A stretch of DNA of 64,000 bases from positions 186,001 through 250,000 of the forward strand of contig JADJWN010000021.1 of the NCBI GenBank assembly GCA_016716335.1, given 5' to 3'. The translations under genes and the position numbers were made by a program. Below are positions 1 through 8,937 of the stretch, piece after piece (position 1 is the first letter of the stretch; every line of letters begins with the position of its first letter). The stretch is from Saprospiraceae bacterium (lineage in GTDB: Bacteria > Bacteroidota > Bacteroidia > Chitinophagales > Saprospiraceae). The notes beneath the pieces are model-generated. The model saw only the letters and a program-made list of their open reading frames with translations. It was not told the DNA's origin and ran no database searches.

Positions 1-2
1 AT

Positions 3-266
3 GCTCACAAAGACGGCAAAGGAGAGTTGAACATAGAAATTTCTGATTCCTATAAAATAGAAACTGTGGAATACCTGAAAAACCGCATACATGAAATCCT
101 CGGGGAAGGTTTTCGTATTGAAACCAACAGTCATATAGGAGGCGGCTTTGTCATCGGCCCTTCGGAGGCAAATTACAGGATATCCTTTACAGACAAGGAT
201 TTTACCAGTTTTTTTAATGCATTGCTCAAACAAAAAACCATGGAAATCCTGTATGCTGAGAAGTAA
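3..266 (+). CDS. atpE: V-type ATP synthase subunit E, C-terminal part (cut by window edge)
   Basis: The frame is open from base 3 to the TAA at 264-266, so this is the last ~87 residues of a gene that starts upstream of the window. The visible part (ILGEGFRIETN, GGGFVIGPSEANYRISFTD) looks like the C-terminal globular head of V/A-type ATPase subunit E, the peripheral stalk protein that contacts the catalytic head. The position supports this: it is followed directly by DUF2764, A, B, D and I genes, the usual Bacteroidota V-ATPase order. The DUF2764 gene begins inside its last codons (ATG at 253), which suggests translational coupling. A TTG at 27 could be read as a start, but the frame is already open before it, so it is not needed. 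Confidence 0.85.
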   Translation, partial: AHKDGKGELNIEISDSYKIETVEYLKNRIHEILGEGFRIETNSHIGGGFVIGPSEANYRISFTDKDFTSFFNALLKQKTMEILYAEK

Positions 267-1101
267 AGTTCATTCATCCGGATATTATTACCTGGTATCC
301 GGGCTTCCTGACATATCATTCGGTAAGCTGCCGGAGGGCATAAAGCTGAAGGAATTGCTGGACCACATTTACGAGGAGCTTTCTGAAGAAGATAAAAGTC
401 AGGTTTCGCAGCTCTTTCTTAAATATGACAATAAAATGTTGCTTGACATTTGTGCCGAAAAAACACCAGAAAACTACCTTTTTGCCAATTACAGTGCAGA
501 GCATTTTACTGAACTTCTGAAGTCCCGAAGTGATTTACTTCCTTCCTATCAAATGGAATTTTTTGAAAACTGTAAAGAGCAACCGAAGGAGAATTTTTTT
601 GAGGCAGAAATGCTCCTGACCAGAAAATATTACGAATATATTATTTTGCATTCAAAGGGTCTGCTTAAAGAATGGATAATCTATGAAATGCAACTGCTGA
701 ATCTGCTCACCGGATTAAATGCCGCAAGTATGGGCATATCTGCAGAGGAGCATATGGTAGGTGATGATGAGGTAACACAGCGTATTGTTGCATCAAAAGC
801 ACCTGATTTCGGATTGAGCCTTGATTTTCCTTACATTGTCGAAATCATAAAATTAAGATCCGGTCATGACTTTGTGGAGCTCGAAAGATACCTCGATTTT
901 ATAAAGTGGGAAAAATTAGAAGAGCTTTCTGCCTTTTCCAATTTCAGCGTTGATTTTGTCCTGGCTTATTTGTTAAAACTGATGATTGCCATGCGCTGGA
1001 CCCAGCTGGATGAAAAGAAAGGACAGGAAGTATTGGACAATAAACTGGAACAATTTAAAAACAATATAAAGCATGGAAGTGAAGCTTTTATCTTTGTGTG
1101 A
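253..1101 (+). CDS. DUF2764 family protein of the V-type ATPase operon
   Basis: This encodes about 282 residues beginning MLRSKVHSSGYYYLVSGLPD. The YYYLVSGLPD opening and the place between atpE and atpA are typical of the DUF2764 family found in Bacteroidota V-ATPase operons. I chose ATG 253, which overlaps the end of atpE by 14 bases. An upstream in-frame ATG at 148 would lie deep inside atpE. The protein looks soluble and mostly helical, without signal peptide or membrane segments. No gene for subunit C, F or G is present between E and D. DUF2764 sits where subunit C normally lies in other bacterial V-ATPase operons, so it may act as a C-like (central stalk socket) subunit. That role is inference; family membership is fairly secure. 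Confidence 0.8.
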   Translation: MLRSKVHSSGYYYLVSGLPDISFGKLPEGIKLKELLDHIYEELSEEDKSQVSQLFLKYDNKMLLDICAEKTPENYLFANYSAEHFTELLKSRSDLLPSYQMEFFENCKEQPKENFFEAEMLLTRKYYEYIILHSKGLLKEWIIYEMQLLNLLTGLNAASMGISAEEHMVGDDEVTQRIVASKAPDFGLSLDFPYIVEIIKLRSGHDFVELERYLDFIKWEKLEELSAFSNFSVDFVLAYLLKLMIAMRWTQLDEKKGQEVLDNKLEQFKNNIKHGSEAFIFV

Positions 1102-1152
1102 GTCAGGAGAAAACCTAACTTAAAGAGTAGTACCAATCAAGAATATATAAGG

Positions 1153-2910
1153 ATGACGACAGGATTTATAAAAGCCATAATATCCAATCTGCTGATTGTA
1201 GAGGCAAACGGCCCTTTCAGGCAAAACGAAATTTGTTACATCCTGGATGGCAATAAAAAGCTGATGGCCGAAGTCATCAAAGCAGACCGGAATAAGGCTT
1301 ACATACAGGCTTTCGAAAGTACACGGATGCTTAAATATGGCACCCCTGTGGAGTTTTCCGGCCATATGCTGGAAGCGACTTTGGGTCCGGGTCTGTTGTC
1401 CGGCAACTATGATGGGTTGCTCCATAATCTCTCGGCGATGCAGACCAATTTTATACAAAAAGGAGATTATCCGCCGGCCTTGGATTTCAATAAACAATGG
1501 AACTTTACCCCTTTGGTTCGGGAAGGTGTCAGACTGCAGGCAGGAGATTGGTTGGGCGAAGTAATGGAAAACAGCATCATTCACAAAATCATGGTTCCCT
1601 TTACATTGTCAGGATTTTGGGAAGTGTCCCGGATTGCAGAAGGTGGAGATTACAAAATCTCAGACACGATTGCAGAGCTTACGGATACCAACGGCAGAAC
1701 AGTGGAAGTAACCATGGTGCAGAGATGGCCTGTAAAAAAACCAGTGACTGCATTTTTAGAGAAATTCAGACCCGGCCAACTGATGGAAACAGGGATACGC
1801 ATTATAGATACCATGAATCCTATTTTGCAAGGGGGTACAGGATTCATTCCGGGTCCTTTCGGCAGCGGCAAAACAGTATTGCAACAAAGTATCGCCAGGC
1901 AGGCAGAGGCTGACATAGTCATCATAGCTGCATGTGGAGAGAGAGCCAATGAGGTTGTTGATCTTTTTACCGAGTTTCCGGAACTTGACGATCCCTGGAC
2001 AGGTCGCAAGCTCATTGAAAGAACCATAATCATAGCCAATACTTCCAATATGCCGGTTGCTGCCCGGGAAGCATCCGTTTATACGGCCATGACATTGGGT
2101 GAATATTACAGAGCCATGGGCCTGAAGGTACTGTTGCTCGCAGATTCCACTTCAAGATGGGCTCAGGCACTCCGCGAAATGTCCAATCGACTGGAAGAAC
2201 TGCCGGGTCAGGATGCTTTTCCTGTGGATCTGCCTTCGATTATTTCCAATTTCTATGCACGGACAGGACTGGTCAGATTGAACAATGGAAAAACCGGCGC
2301 CATTACTTTTATCGGCACGGTATCACCGGCTGGCGGAAACCTCAAGGAGCCCGTGACTGAATCTACCCGAAAAGCAACCCGTTGTTTTTACGGATTGTCA
2401 CAACAGAGAGCAGACAGCAAAAGATATCCGGCCATTGACCCTATTGACAGCTACTCCAAATATCTGGAATACCCTGAATATCTGGAATCCATGAAGGATA
2501 AAACCGGTGAGAACTGGTTTGAAAAAATAAACGAATTGAAAAATATTTTGCTCAAGGGAAAGGAAGCCTACGAACAAATCAGTATCCTGGGAGACGACGG
2601 AGTTTCTATTGACTTTCATACTGCTTACTGGCACGCAGAAGTGGTGGATTACGTCTTTTTACAACAGGATGCTTTTGACGAAATTGATGCCCGCACTCCT
2701 ATGGAGCGGCAGAAATACATGGTGGACCACCTGCTTGAGACCCTCCATACTCCGGTAAAATTTTACGGATTTGACGAAGTACAGCCTTTTTACAAAAAAA
2801 TAATTGACAGATATAAGCAAATGAATTATGAAGCCTTTATGTCGCCGGCTTTTGTCAGTTACAGTGAGGAAATTAAGAAATTATTAGCATCACCCGCAGC
2901 CATTTCCTGA
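1153..2910 (+). CDS. atpA: V-type ATP synthase subunit A (catalytic)
   Basis: This is a 585-residue catalytic subunit of the V1/A1 head that binds and turns over ATP. The Walker A motif GPFGSGKT lies at residues 234-241. It is preceded by the N-terminal barrel and the A-type bulge region (GPGLLSGNYDGLLHNL near residue 80). Further family motifs are GERANEVVD after the P-loop, LLLADSTSRWAQALREMS, and FIGTVSPAGGNLKEPVTEST. The length matches the family (about 580-590). The start at ATG 1153 follows an AAGG stretch. It is separated from the DUF2764 gene by about 50 bases and from atpB by 3 bases, so one operon is likely. Nothing looks damaged. Confidence 0.97.
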   Translation: MTTGFIKAIISNLLIVEANGPFRQNEICYILDGNKKLMAEVIKADRNKAYIQAFESTRMLKYGTPVEFSGHMLEATLGPGLLSGNYDGLLHNLSAMQTNFIQKGDYPPALDFNKQWNFTPLVREGVRLQAGDWLGEVMENSIIHKIMVPFTLSGFWEVSRIAEGGDYKISDTIAELTDTNGRTVEVTMVQRWPVKKPVTAFLEKFRPGQLMETGIRIIDTMNPILQGGTGFIPGPFGSGKTVLQQSIARQAEADIVIIAACGERANEVVDLFTEFPELDDPWTGRKLIERTIIIANTSNMPVAAREASVYTAMTLGEYYRAMGLKVLLLADSTSRWAQALREMSNRLEELPGQDAFPVDLPSIISNFYARTGLVRLNNGKTGAITFIGTVSPAGGNLKEPVTESTRKATRCFYGLSQQRADSKRYPAIDPIDSYSKYLEYPEYLESMKDKTGENWFEKINELKNILLKGKEAYEQISILGDDGVSIDFHTAYWHAEVVDYVFLQQDAFDEIDARTPMERQKYMVDHLLETLHTPVKFYGFDEVQPFYKKIIDRYKQMNYEAFMSPAFVSYSEEIKKLLASPAAIS

Positions 2911-2913
2911 TTT

Positions 2914-4245
2914 ATGGAGCCCATTACCCTGTTTAAAAAGAAATATACCCGACTGGAAAAAATCACCAAAGCCACCTGTGTGGTAGAGGCGGATAATGTA
3001 GGATATGAAGAACTGGCATATGTAGCTGGCAGACCGGCACAGGTAGTTAAGATTATGGGCAATGAGGTGACATTGCAGGTTTTCAGCGGTACCGAAGGTC
3101 TGGGCACAAATGCAGAGGTAATATTTACCGGAAGGCCTCCTGTTCTGAAAGTCGGGGATGATCTCAGCGGCCGTTTTCTGAATGCTTACGGCAATCCCAT
3201 AGATTACGGACCAGAAATAGAAGGGGAAATCAGAGAGATTGGTGGACCTTCCGTCAATCCGGTCAAAAGAAAACAACCCTCAGAGTTTATTCCCACAGGT
3301 ATAGCAGGTATAGATCTCAATAATACGCTGGTAACAGGTCAGAAGATTCCGTTTTTTGCCGACCCAGACCAACCCTTTAATGAAGTGATGTCTTTGGTAG
3401 CATTGCGGGCTAAAGCGGACAAGATCATTCTGGGTGGCATGGGTTTGCTCAATGATGATTATCTTTATTTCAGGAGAATTTTTGAAAATGCCGGAGCCTT
3501 ACATCGCATAGTATGTTTTATCAACACCACTGATGACCCGCCTGTAGAACGCCTGCTCATCCCCGACATGGCGCTCACTGCCGCCGAATATTTTGCAGCA
3601 GATAAAGGCGAAAAAGTTTTGGTGTTGCTTACAGACATGACACTTTATTCAGATGCCCTGAGTATCGTATCCAATAAAATGGACCAGATTCCCTCCAAGG
3701 ACAGTATGCCGGGCTCTCTGTACAGCGATCTTGCCCGAATTTATGAAAAGGCAGTCCAACTCGACAATGGAGGCTCAATCACAATCATAGCCGTGACTAC
3801 ACTTTCGGGAGGTGATATCACTCATGCCATACCTGATAATACCGGCTATATCACTGAGGGCCAATTATTTTTAAGGAGAAACACAGATATCGGCAAGGTT
3901 ATCATCGATCCATTCAGAAGTCTGTCCAGATTGAAAAATCTTGTCATCGGCAAAAAAACCAGGTCGGATCATGCTCAGGTCATGAATGCAGCAGTAAGGT
4001 TGTATGCCGATGCCATGAATGCCCGGTCCAAGCAGGAAAATGGCTTTGACCTTACGGATTATGATATGAGGACTTTGCAGTACGCCAGAGATTATGCCCG
4101 GCAGATTCTGGCAATTGATGTGAATATTGGCCCCGATGAAATGCTGAATCAAACCTGGAGTCTTTTCGGTAAATATTTCAGTAAGGAAGAAGTATCAATC
4201 AAGGCAGAATTTACAGACAGGTATTGGCCGATTAAAGATCAGTGA
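2914..4245 (+). CDS. atpB: V-type ATP synthase subunit B
   Basis: This is the 443-residue regulatory, non-catalytic nucleotide-site subunit that alternates with subunit A in the V1 head. It lacks a Walker A P-loop, as expected for B: the equivalent region reads VTGQKIPFFADPDQPFNEV. It keeps the segments LLTDMTLYSDALSIVSN and YSDLARIYEKA. The start at ATG 2914 lies 3 bases after the atpA stop. The stop TGA (4243-4245) is followed at once by the atpD start at 4248. The Bacteroidota B subunit is usually about 440 residues, which fits. It should assemble with A, D, E and probably DUF2764 in the soluble part of the enzyme. Confidence 0.96.
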   Translation: MEPITLFKKKYTRLEKITKATCVVEADNVGYEELAYVAGRPAQVVKIMGNEVTLQVFSGTEGLGTNAEVIFTGRPPVLKVGDDLSGRFLNAYGNPIDYGPEIEGEIREIGGPSVNPVKRKQPSEFIPTGIAGIDLNNTLVTGQKIPFFADPDQPFNEVMSLVALRAKADKIILGGMGLLNDDYLYFRRIFENAGALHRIVCFINTTDDPPVERLLIPDMALTAAEYFAADKGEKVLVLLTDMTLYSDALSIVSNKMDQIPSKDSMPGSLYSDLARIYEKAVQLDNGGSITIIAVTTLSGGDITHAIPDNTGYITEGQLFLRRNTDIGKVIIDPFRSLSRLKNLVIGKKTRSDHAQVMNAAVRLYADAMNARSKQENGFDLTDYDMRTLQYARDYARQILAIDVNIGPDEMLNQTWSLFGKYFSKEEVSIKAEFTDRYWPIKDQ

Positions 4246-4247
4246 TT

Positions 4248-4838
4248 ATGGCTCTGCAGTTTCAATACAACAAAACCGCACTTCAGGAAATCCACCGGCA
4301 GATGAATATCAGGGTGAAAGCACTGCCAGTGCTGAAAAATAAAGAAGCAGCGCTGAGACTTGAAGCTAAAAAAACAAGGAAGGAAATTGTCAAAATAGAA
4401 TACAGATTGTCGGAACGTAAAAAACTGATGAAAGACTTTGCGATGCTATGGAGTGAGTTTGACATGTCATTGGTTACGCTGAAAGACGTGGTCTTAAAGA
4501 CTGTAATGATCGCAGGGGTCAAAGTGCCTGAATTATTCGAAACGCATTATGAGGTTAAAAAATACAGTTTGTTTAACAGTCCTCATTGGTTTCCTGAAGG
4601 TGTCGAAGTACTGAAAGATATTTCAGACATTGCCATAAGAATGGAAATACTCCGGAAAAGAGCAGAAATCCTCGAAAAAGCCCGAAAAAAAACCACCCAA
4701 AAAGTAAACCTCTATGAAAAAAACCAGATTCCTGCATTTGAAGATGCGATCCGCAAGATCAAAAGATTCCTTGAGGACGAAGAGAATCTCACTAAATCCG
4801 CCCAGAAAATATTAAAAAACAAATTGGCCGGATCATGA
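4248..4838 (+). CDS. atpD: V-type ATP synthase subunit D (central rotor shaft)
   Basis: This 196-residue protein is rich in long charged helices (LKNKEAALRLEAKKTRKEI near the N terminus, ILRKRAEILEKARKKTTQKV near residue 135). It matches the coiled-coil central rotor subunit D that links the V1 head to the membrane ring. I chose ATG 4248 (MALQFQYNKTAL). A GTG at 4242 would add only two residues and overlap the atpB stop; it cannot be excluded. The last codons overlap the atpI start by four bases (ATGA at 4835-4838), a classic coupling arrangement. No separate F subunit gene follows, although F normally pairs with D in the rotor. Confidence 0.92.
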   Translation: MALQFQYNKTALQEIHRQMNIRVKALPVLKNKEAALRLEAKKTRKEIVKIEYRLSERKKLMKDFAMLWSEFDMSLVTLKDVVLKTVMIAGVKVPELFETHYEVKKYSLFNSPHWFPEGVEVLKDISDIAIRMEILRKRAEILEKARKKTTQKVNLYEKNQIPAFEDAIRKIKRFLEDEENLTKSAQKILKNKLAGS

Positions 4839-6622
4839 TCGAACCAATGACCAAATACACATTTTTAGTGCACGGAGAGGAATTCGGGGAATTTCTCAAT
4901 GGATTGTACCGGCTGGGCATATTGAATATCGAGGCAAAGGAGGCGAATATTACGACTTACAATACAGAAATTGAACAATACATCAATACCCTCCATCATG
5001 TCATCAACCAACTCAGCAAGGTGACACCTGATGAAGATTCAGTTCATGACTCCACTCCCCAGACTAAAAGTGCAGAAACTCTGGTCAACCGATACCTCTA
5101 TTTAGAATCAAGAGTCAGAGAGAACGAAATCAAAATCCAGAATCTGGAAAATGCAATCAGAGCAACACAACCCTGGGGTCGGTTTGACAAAGCACGCTTA
5201 GAAGCCCTTATCGAAGCAGGTCTTTTTGTAAAATTTTACAGCTGTCACGAAAAAGAATTCAGGAATGAATGGCAGGAGCAATATATAGTAGAAATAATAT
5301 CCAGTGACGGTCCAATTTTATACTTCATCGTGATTCATACTTCAGAGCCTGATATTCAGGCAAATGCATACAGCATTCCCGAATCTACGGTACATCAACT
5401 CCAGGAGGAGAAACATCAACTTGAAAGAGAAAACCATGAGGCACAACTAGAAATTGGAAATATATCCATGAATCTGCCAAAAATCCGGGAGCTGCTCCAT
5501 GAAAAAGCAAAGGAGCAGGAATTTGCGGCAGCTATGCAAAAATCAGATAAAGCACTGGAGGGGAAGATACATATCCTTAGAGGTTTCATACCTTCTAATC
5601 AAAAGGACAAGTTAAATATTTTGATCCAAAAACATTATGCCGTATCTATAGACAGCAATGTTAAGCCGGACGACCAACCTCCTGTAATATTAAAAAATAA
5701 CCGATTTGCAAGATTGTACGAATCCATTGCAGGATTGTACAGCCTGCCCAATTACGGTGAATTGGATCTTACGCCCTTTTTTGCACCGTTTTTTATGATG
5801 TTTTTTGGATTCTGCCTCGGAGATGCAGGATATGGCCTTGTTCTGATTCTTGCCACCTATATTTTGCAATCACACATCAAACCGGAACTGCGTAAATTTC
5901 TGGTACTTGCAAGGTATCTCGGGTTTGCCACGGTACTTTTTGGAATAATCACGGGAACTTTTTTCGGCATTAATCTGGTAGAAAATACTCCATCATGGCT
6001 CCTGCCCCTGAGATCTGTGATGATTACCAGCAATCAGGCTTTTAATCTTGCCCTTGGACTGGGCTTTATACAGATACTTTTCGGATTGATCATTCAGGCC
6101 GTCAATAAAATCATGCAGTTCGGATACAAATATTCAGTGACTCCATTAGCATGGATAATACTGCTGTTGTCTATTGCAGATCTGACTTTGACCAGGCAAA
6201 CCGGTATCTATGCACAATATGGCGCATATATAAGTATAGTTGCGATTCTTTTTTTCAATGATCCTGATGCAGCATTACCCGCCCGCATAGGCAAAGGTAT
6301 CTGGCAACTGTATGGCATCACGGGTTTTATCGGAGATTTGCTCAGCTATATCCGGTTGTTTGCTTTGGGAATTTCCAGTGCCATTCTTGGGCTGGTGATC
6401 AATGACATAGCCGGAAGGATGAACGATATACCCTATATTGGCTGGGCATTATTTTTTATCTTTCTGGTGGTGGGTCACGGAGCCAATCTGTTGATTGCTT
6501 CACTTGGGGCATTTGTACATCCGTTGAGACTCACTTTTGTGGAATTTTATAAAAATGCAGGGTTTACAGGAGGCGGCAAATCCTATGAGCCCTTTGGCAG
6601 GAAGCAGGTATCTGAGACTTAA
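4835..6622 (+). CDS. atpI: V-type ATP synthase subunit I (membrane stator, a-subunit)
   Basis: This is a 595-residue subunit of the membrane Vo sector that forms the ion half-channels against the K ring. The first ~310 residues are a soluble, coiled-coil-rich domain (for example QLQEEKHQLERENHEAQLEI). The C-terminal half holds about seven to eight membrane helices. FFAPFFMMFFGFCLGDAGYG marks the first helix. SYIRLFALG contains the essential arginine (about residue 507) that faces the rotor carboxylates. The C-terminal VGHGANLLIASLGAFVHPLRL is typical of the family. The start at ATG 4835 overlaps atpD by four bases. This is the last gene of the forward operon; atpK, which normally follows in the same direction, lies on the other strand. 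Confidence 0.95.
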   Translation: MIEPMTKYTFLVHGEEFGEFLNGLYRLGILNIEAKEANITTYNTEIEQYINTLHHVINQLSKVTPDEDSVHDSTPQTKSAETLVNRYLYLESRVRENEIKIQNLENAIRATQPWGRFDKARLEALIEAGLFVKFYSCHEKEFRNEWQEQYIVEIISSDGPILYFIVIHTSEPDIQANAYSIPESTVHQLQEEKHQLERENHEAQLEIGNISMNLPKIRELLHEKAKEQEFAAAMQKSDKALEGKIHILRGFIPSNQKDKLNILIQKHYAVSIDSNVKPDDQPPVILKNNRFARLYESIAGLYSLPNYGELDLTPFFAPFFMMFFGFCLGDAGYGLVLILATYILQSHIKPELRKFLVLARYLGFATVLFGIITGTFFGINLVENTPSWLLPLRSVMITSNQAFNLALGLGFIQILFGLIIQAVNKIMQFGYKYSVTPLAWIILLLSIADLTLTRQTGIYAQYGAYISIVAILFFNDPDAALPARIGKGIWQLYGITGFIGDLLSYIRLFALGISSAILGLVINDIAGRMNDIPYIGWALFFIFLVVGHGANLLIASLGAFVHPLRLTFVEFYKNAGFTGGGKSYEPFGRKQVSET

Positions 6623-6709
6623 AGTACTGTATTGCCTAAAATGCTAAGGTGCACTAAACTGGTTATGAGGTGTAATTTCTGTCGTTAGATCTTTGGACGT
6701 ATTAAAATA

Positions 6710-7165
6710 TTACAGACCGGAAATAATAAGAAATGTGGCAGCAAATCCCACGATAGCATACAACTCCGGAAATACAGCCAATACCATAGTCTTACCAAAA
6801 AGATCATATCCCGAACCTATAGCGGCTATACCATTGGCACATATCTGACCCTGCCGGATTGCAGAAATCAGACATACCAGACCTAAAGCAATCCCGCATC
6901 CCAGGACAGCACTGCCCTGTAGCATGGTAATATTGTCACTTAATATTCCACTTGTGTTAATCAGGAAAAACCCACCAAAACCATACAAACCCTGAGTACC
7001 TGACAAAGCACTCAAAAGCATGAACGTACCAAAAGCACTTTCATTCTTTTTGAGAGCTCCGATAGAAGCGCTTCCAGCGATGGACACCCCGATGGCACTT
7101 CCTATACCCGAAAGTCCGATCATCAATCCCAATCCTATGTATGCGAGGATGATAGCTGTACCCAT
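6710..7165 (-). CDS. atpK: V-type ATP synthase subunit K (rotor ring proteolipid), inverted relative to its operon
   Basis: This is a 151-residue proteolipid with four membrane helices made of two duplicated hairpins. The first hairpin has SALSGTQGLYGF, with Gln (Q58) where a carboxylate could be. The second has VFPELYAIVGF with the ion-carrying Glu (E134). So there is one carboxylate per four helices, as in the double-hairpin V-type family. L54, T57, Q58, Q105 (IRQGQ) and E134 line up with the sodium-site residues known in Enterococcus hirae NtpK, so sodium coupling is possible (inference). I chose ATG 7165; a TTG two codons earlier is an alternative. The gene converges on atpI with 87 bases between the stops, so it needs its own promoter. 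No strong terminator is visible between them. Confidence 0.94.
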   Translation of the reverse strand: MGTAIILAYIGLGLMIGLSGIGSAIGVSIAGSASIGALKKNESAFGTFMLLSALSGTQGLYGFGGFFLINTSGILSDNITMLQGSAVLGCGIALGLVCLISAIRQGQICANGIAAIGSGYDLFGKTMVLAVFPELYAIVGFAATFLIISGL

Positions 7166-7274
7166 ATGCAATTCAACATTTAGACCTACAAATATGCAAA
7201 ATGTTTGGATTGCCTGTCAGCCTTAAAAGATGAAATTTAAGTTATAATTTTTACAATACTCCGGCAGACAGATA

Positions 7275-8741
7275 TCATTGTCTGGGTATCATGTTGAATT
7301 CCACTCTTCTGTTCAGGGATCTTCCTTTTTCATTATCGTTGGTAGATACAGGTCTGGTTTCGCCAAATCCCGCATAGCTCATCCTGTCGGCAGAGATTCC
7401 TTTTTTTACCAGATAGTCATAACATGCCTTGGCTCTCCTTTCAGATAAAGTCTGATTGAGAGAGGAAGTACCGGTATTATCGGTATGACCGCTGATGACC
7501 ATATTGAAATCCTTGTACCTGCGCATTATATCAGCAATCTGATCCAGTACGGCATTGGATTCAGGTTTCAGCACCGCACTGCCGGTCTGAAACTGTACAG
7601 CACGCATGGCTATATCAAGCGTTTTTTTATCTTCCTTGGAAATTTCAGGACATCCGTCATTTGCCACAGTGCCGGGTATTTCAGGACACTTATCCCTGCT
7701 GTCATCTATCCCATCCCCATCTGTATCCGGACATCCATTATAAATCCTCAATCCCGGCTTATCCGGACATCGGTCTTCTACATCAGGAATACCATCTCCG
7801 TCTCTGTCAGCAAGCGGACAACCATTATTGGATTTTGGTCCGGCCACATCAGGACACTTGTCTTCATTGTCGGGCACACCGTCACCGTCTCTATCTCCAT
7901 ATGGACAACCTTTGTTAGCTTTCGGACCCGCCACGTTGGGACACTCATCCTCAAAATCAGGCACACCATCCTTGTCAGTGTCCGGACAACCTCCAAACTC
8001 TTTCAGTCCGGCCAGATCCGGGCATTTATCCATATAATCGGGTACTCCGTCTTTGTCTTTGTCGGGACAACCGTTGAATTGCTTCAATCCATACTCATTG
8101 GGACAAAGATCGAGAGCATCTTCGACGCCATCTCCGTCCGTATCAATGAACTCCTGATCTACCGGCATGGGTAAATCCGGTGCCTTAGGAGCATTGCCAA
8201 ACCAATGCACAAAGCCTATACCATGTTGGAGATTATTTCTGTTTTCCGCAAATGAATATCTGTATTCAGATTGCCAGTTGAAATAAGTGGTAGGAGATAC
8301 TCTGAAAAAAAGTCCTACACCCAAAGGCACCTGAACATTAAAGTCGCCCGAAAACTCCATAACACCTCCTACTCCACCCATCACATATGGCGTAATAATT
8401 CCTCCGTTTTTATTGAAAAAATACTGAACCTGAGCATCAAGACCCGCAATAGTTTTCTGAAAGGTTTTGACAGAATCTACATGAGAATTCACCACACCAA
8501 ATTTGAAAGGCACCACGAGATTCAGGTTATTACCAAGTGCTCTGTGATAACCAAGCTCAAAGCCCGATTTGTAATCCTTAAACCGGGTAAACTCTCCTCC
8601 GTTCTGAGACTGGTAATCCAGAAAGAGCTTTTTGAAAGATATTCCATCTTTGAATTCATGATTCTGAGCATTACTTTGTGTCAAAACAGACAAAATCAAT
8701 AATGCCGTGATAGTTCCTGTAAGTATATTATGCACTTTCAT
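7275..8741 (-). CDS. OmpA family outer-membrane protein with thrombospondin type 3 repeats
   Basis: This 488-residue protein has a signal peptide (MKVHNILTGTITALLILSVL, cut after SNAQ). Next comes a ~190-residue outer-membrane barrel-like region rich in alternating aromatic strands. Six calcium-binding thrombospondin type 3 repeats follow, each with DxDxDGxxD and paired cysteines (xxCP). The C terminus is an OmpA domain with GHTDNTGTSSLNQTLSERRA and the NRRVEF ending; the Asp and Arg bind peptidoglycan. The start was placed at ATG 8741 because it opens a normal signal peptide. An in-frame extension upstream would add 23 residues with no family support. It probably anchors the outer membrane to the cell wall. 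The acidic repeats create long antisense open frames that are not genes. Confidence 0.93.
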   Translation of the reverse strand: MKVHNILTGTITALLILSVLTQSNAQNHEFKDGISFKKLFLDYQSQNGGEFTRFKDYKSGFELGYHRALGNNLNLVVPFKFGVVNSHVDSVKTFQKTIAGLDAQVQYFFNKNGGIITPYVMGGVGGVMEFSGDFNVQVPLGVGLFFRVSPTTYFNWQSEYRYSFAENRNNLQHGIGFVHWFGNAPKAPDLPMPVDQEFIDTDGDGVEDALDLCPNEYGLKQFNGCPDKDKDGVPDYMDKCPDLAGLKEFGGCPDTDKDGVPDFEDECPNVAGPKANKGCPYGDRDGDGVPDNEDKCPDVAGPKSNNGCPLADRDGDGIPDVEDRCPDKPGLRIYNGCPDTDGDGIDDSRDKCPEIPGTVANDGCPEISKEDKKTLDIAMRAVQFQTGSAVLKPESNAVLDQIADIMRRYKDFNMVISGHTDNTGTSSLNQTLSERRAKACYDYLVKKGISADRMSYAGFGETRPVSTNDNEKGRSLNRRVEFNMIPRQ

Positions 8742-8766
8742 AATACAAAGAATTGATAAAACACGG

Positions 8767-8774
8767 CAAAAATA
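8767..8774 (-). promoter_or_regulatory. Candidate Bacteroidota -7 promoter element upstream of the OmpA-like gene
   Basis: On the minus strand this reads TATTTTTG, a match to the Bacteroidota -7 consensus TAnnTTTG, 26 bases before the ATG at 8741. A TTGA lies about 23 bases further upstream, a wide but possible -33 spacing. The region is AT-rich, so a chance match is possible. Confidence 0.4.
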
Positions 8775-8937
8775 CATATAAATATTTTTACATGTATCAA
8801 TTCGCAGCAAATATTATAAAAAAAATGAATATATATAAAATTGGATAGTAATGCGAAAGGCTTTTTCTTTTGAGATCAGGGTTTAACCTTAATGATTTGC
8901 ACTGAATAAATGACATTTTCATTTATCATCCACACTA

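Noticed and set aside
7485..8174. Long + strand frame (229 codons) opposite the OmpA gene
   Set aside because: It is antisense to the thrombospondin repeats; the repeat codons make open frames on the other strand. No family features.
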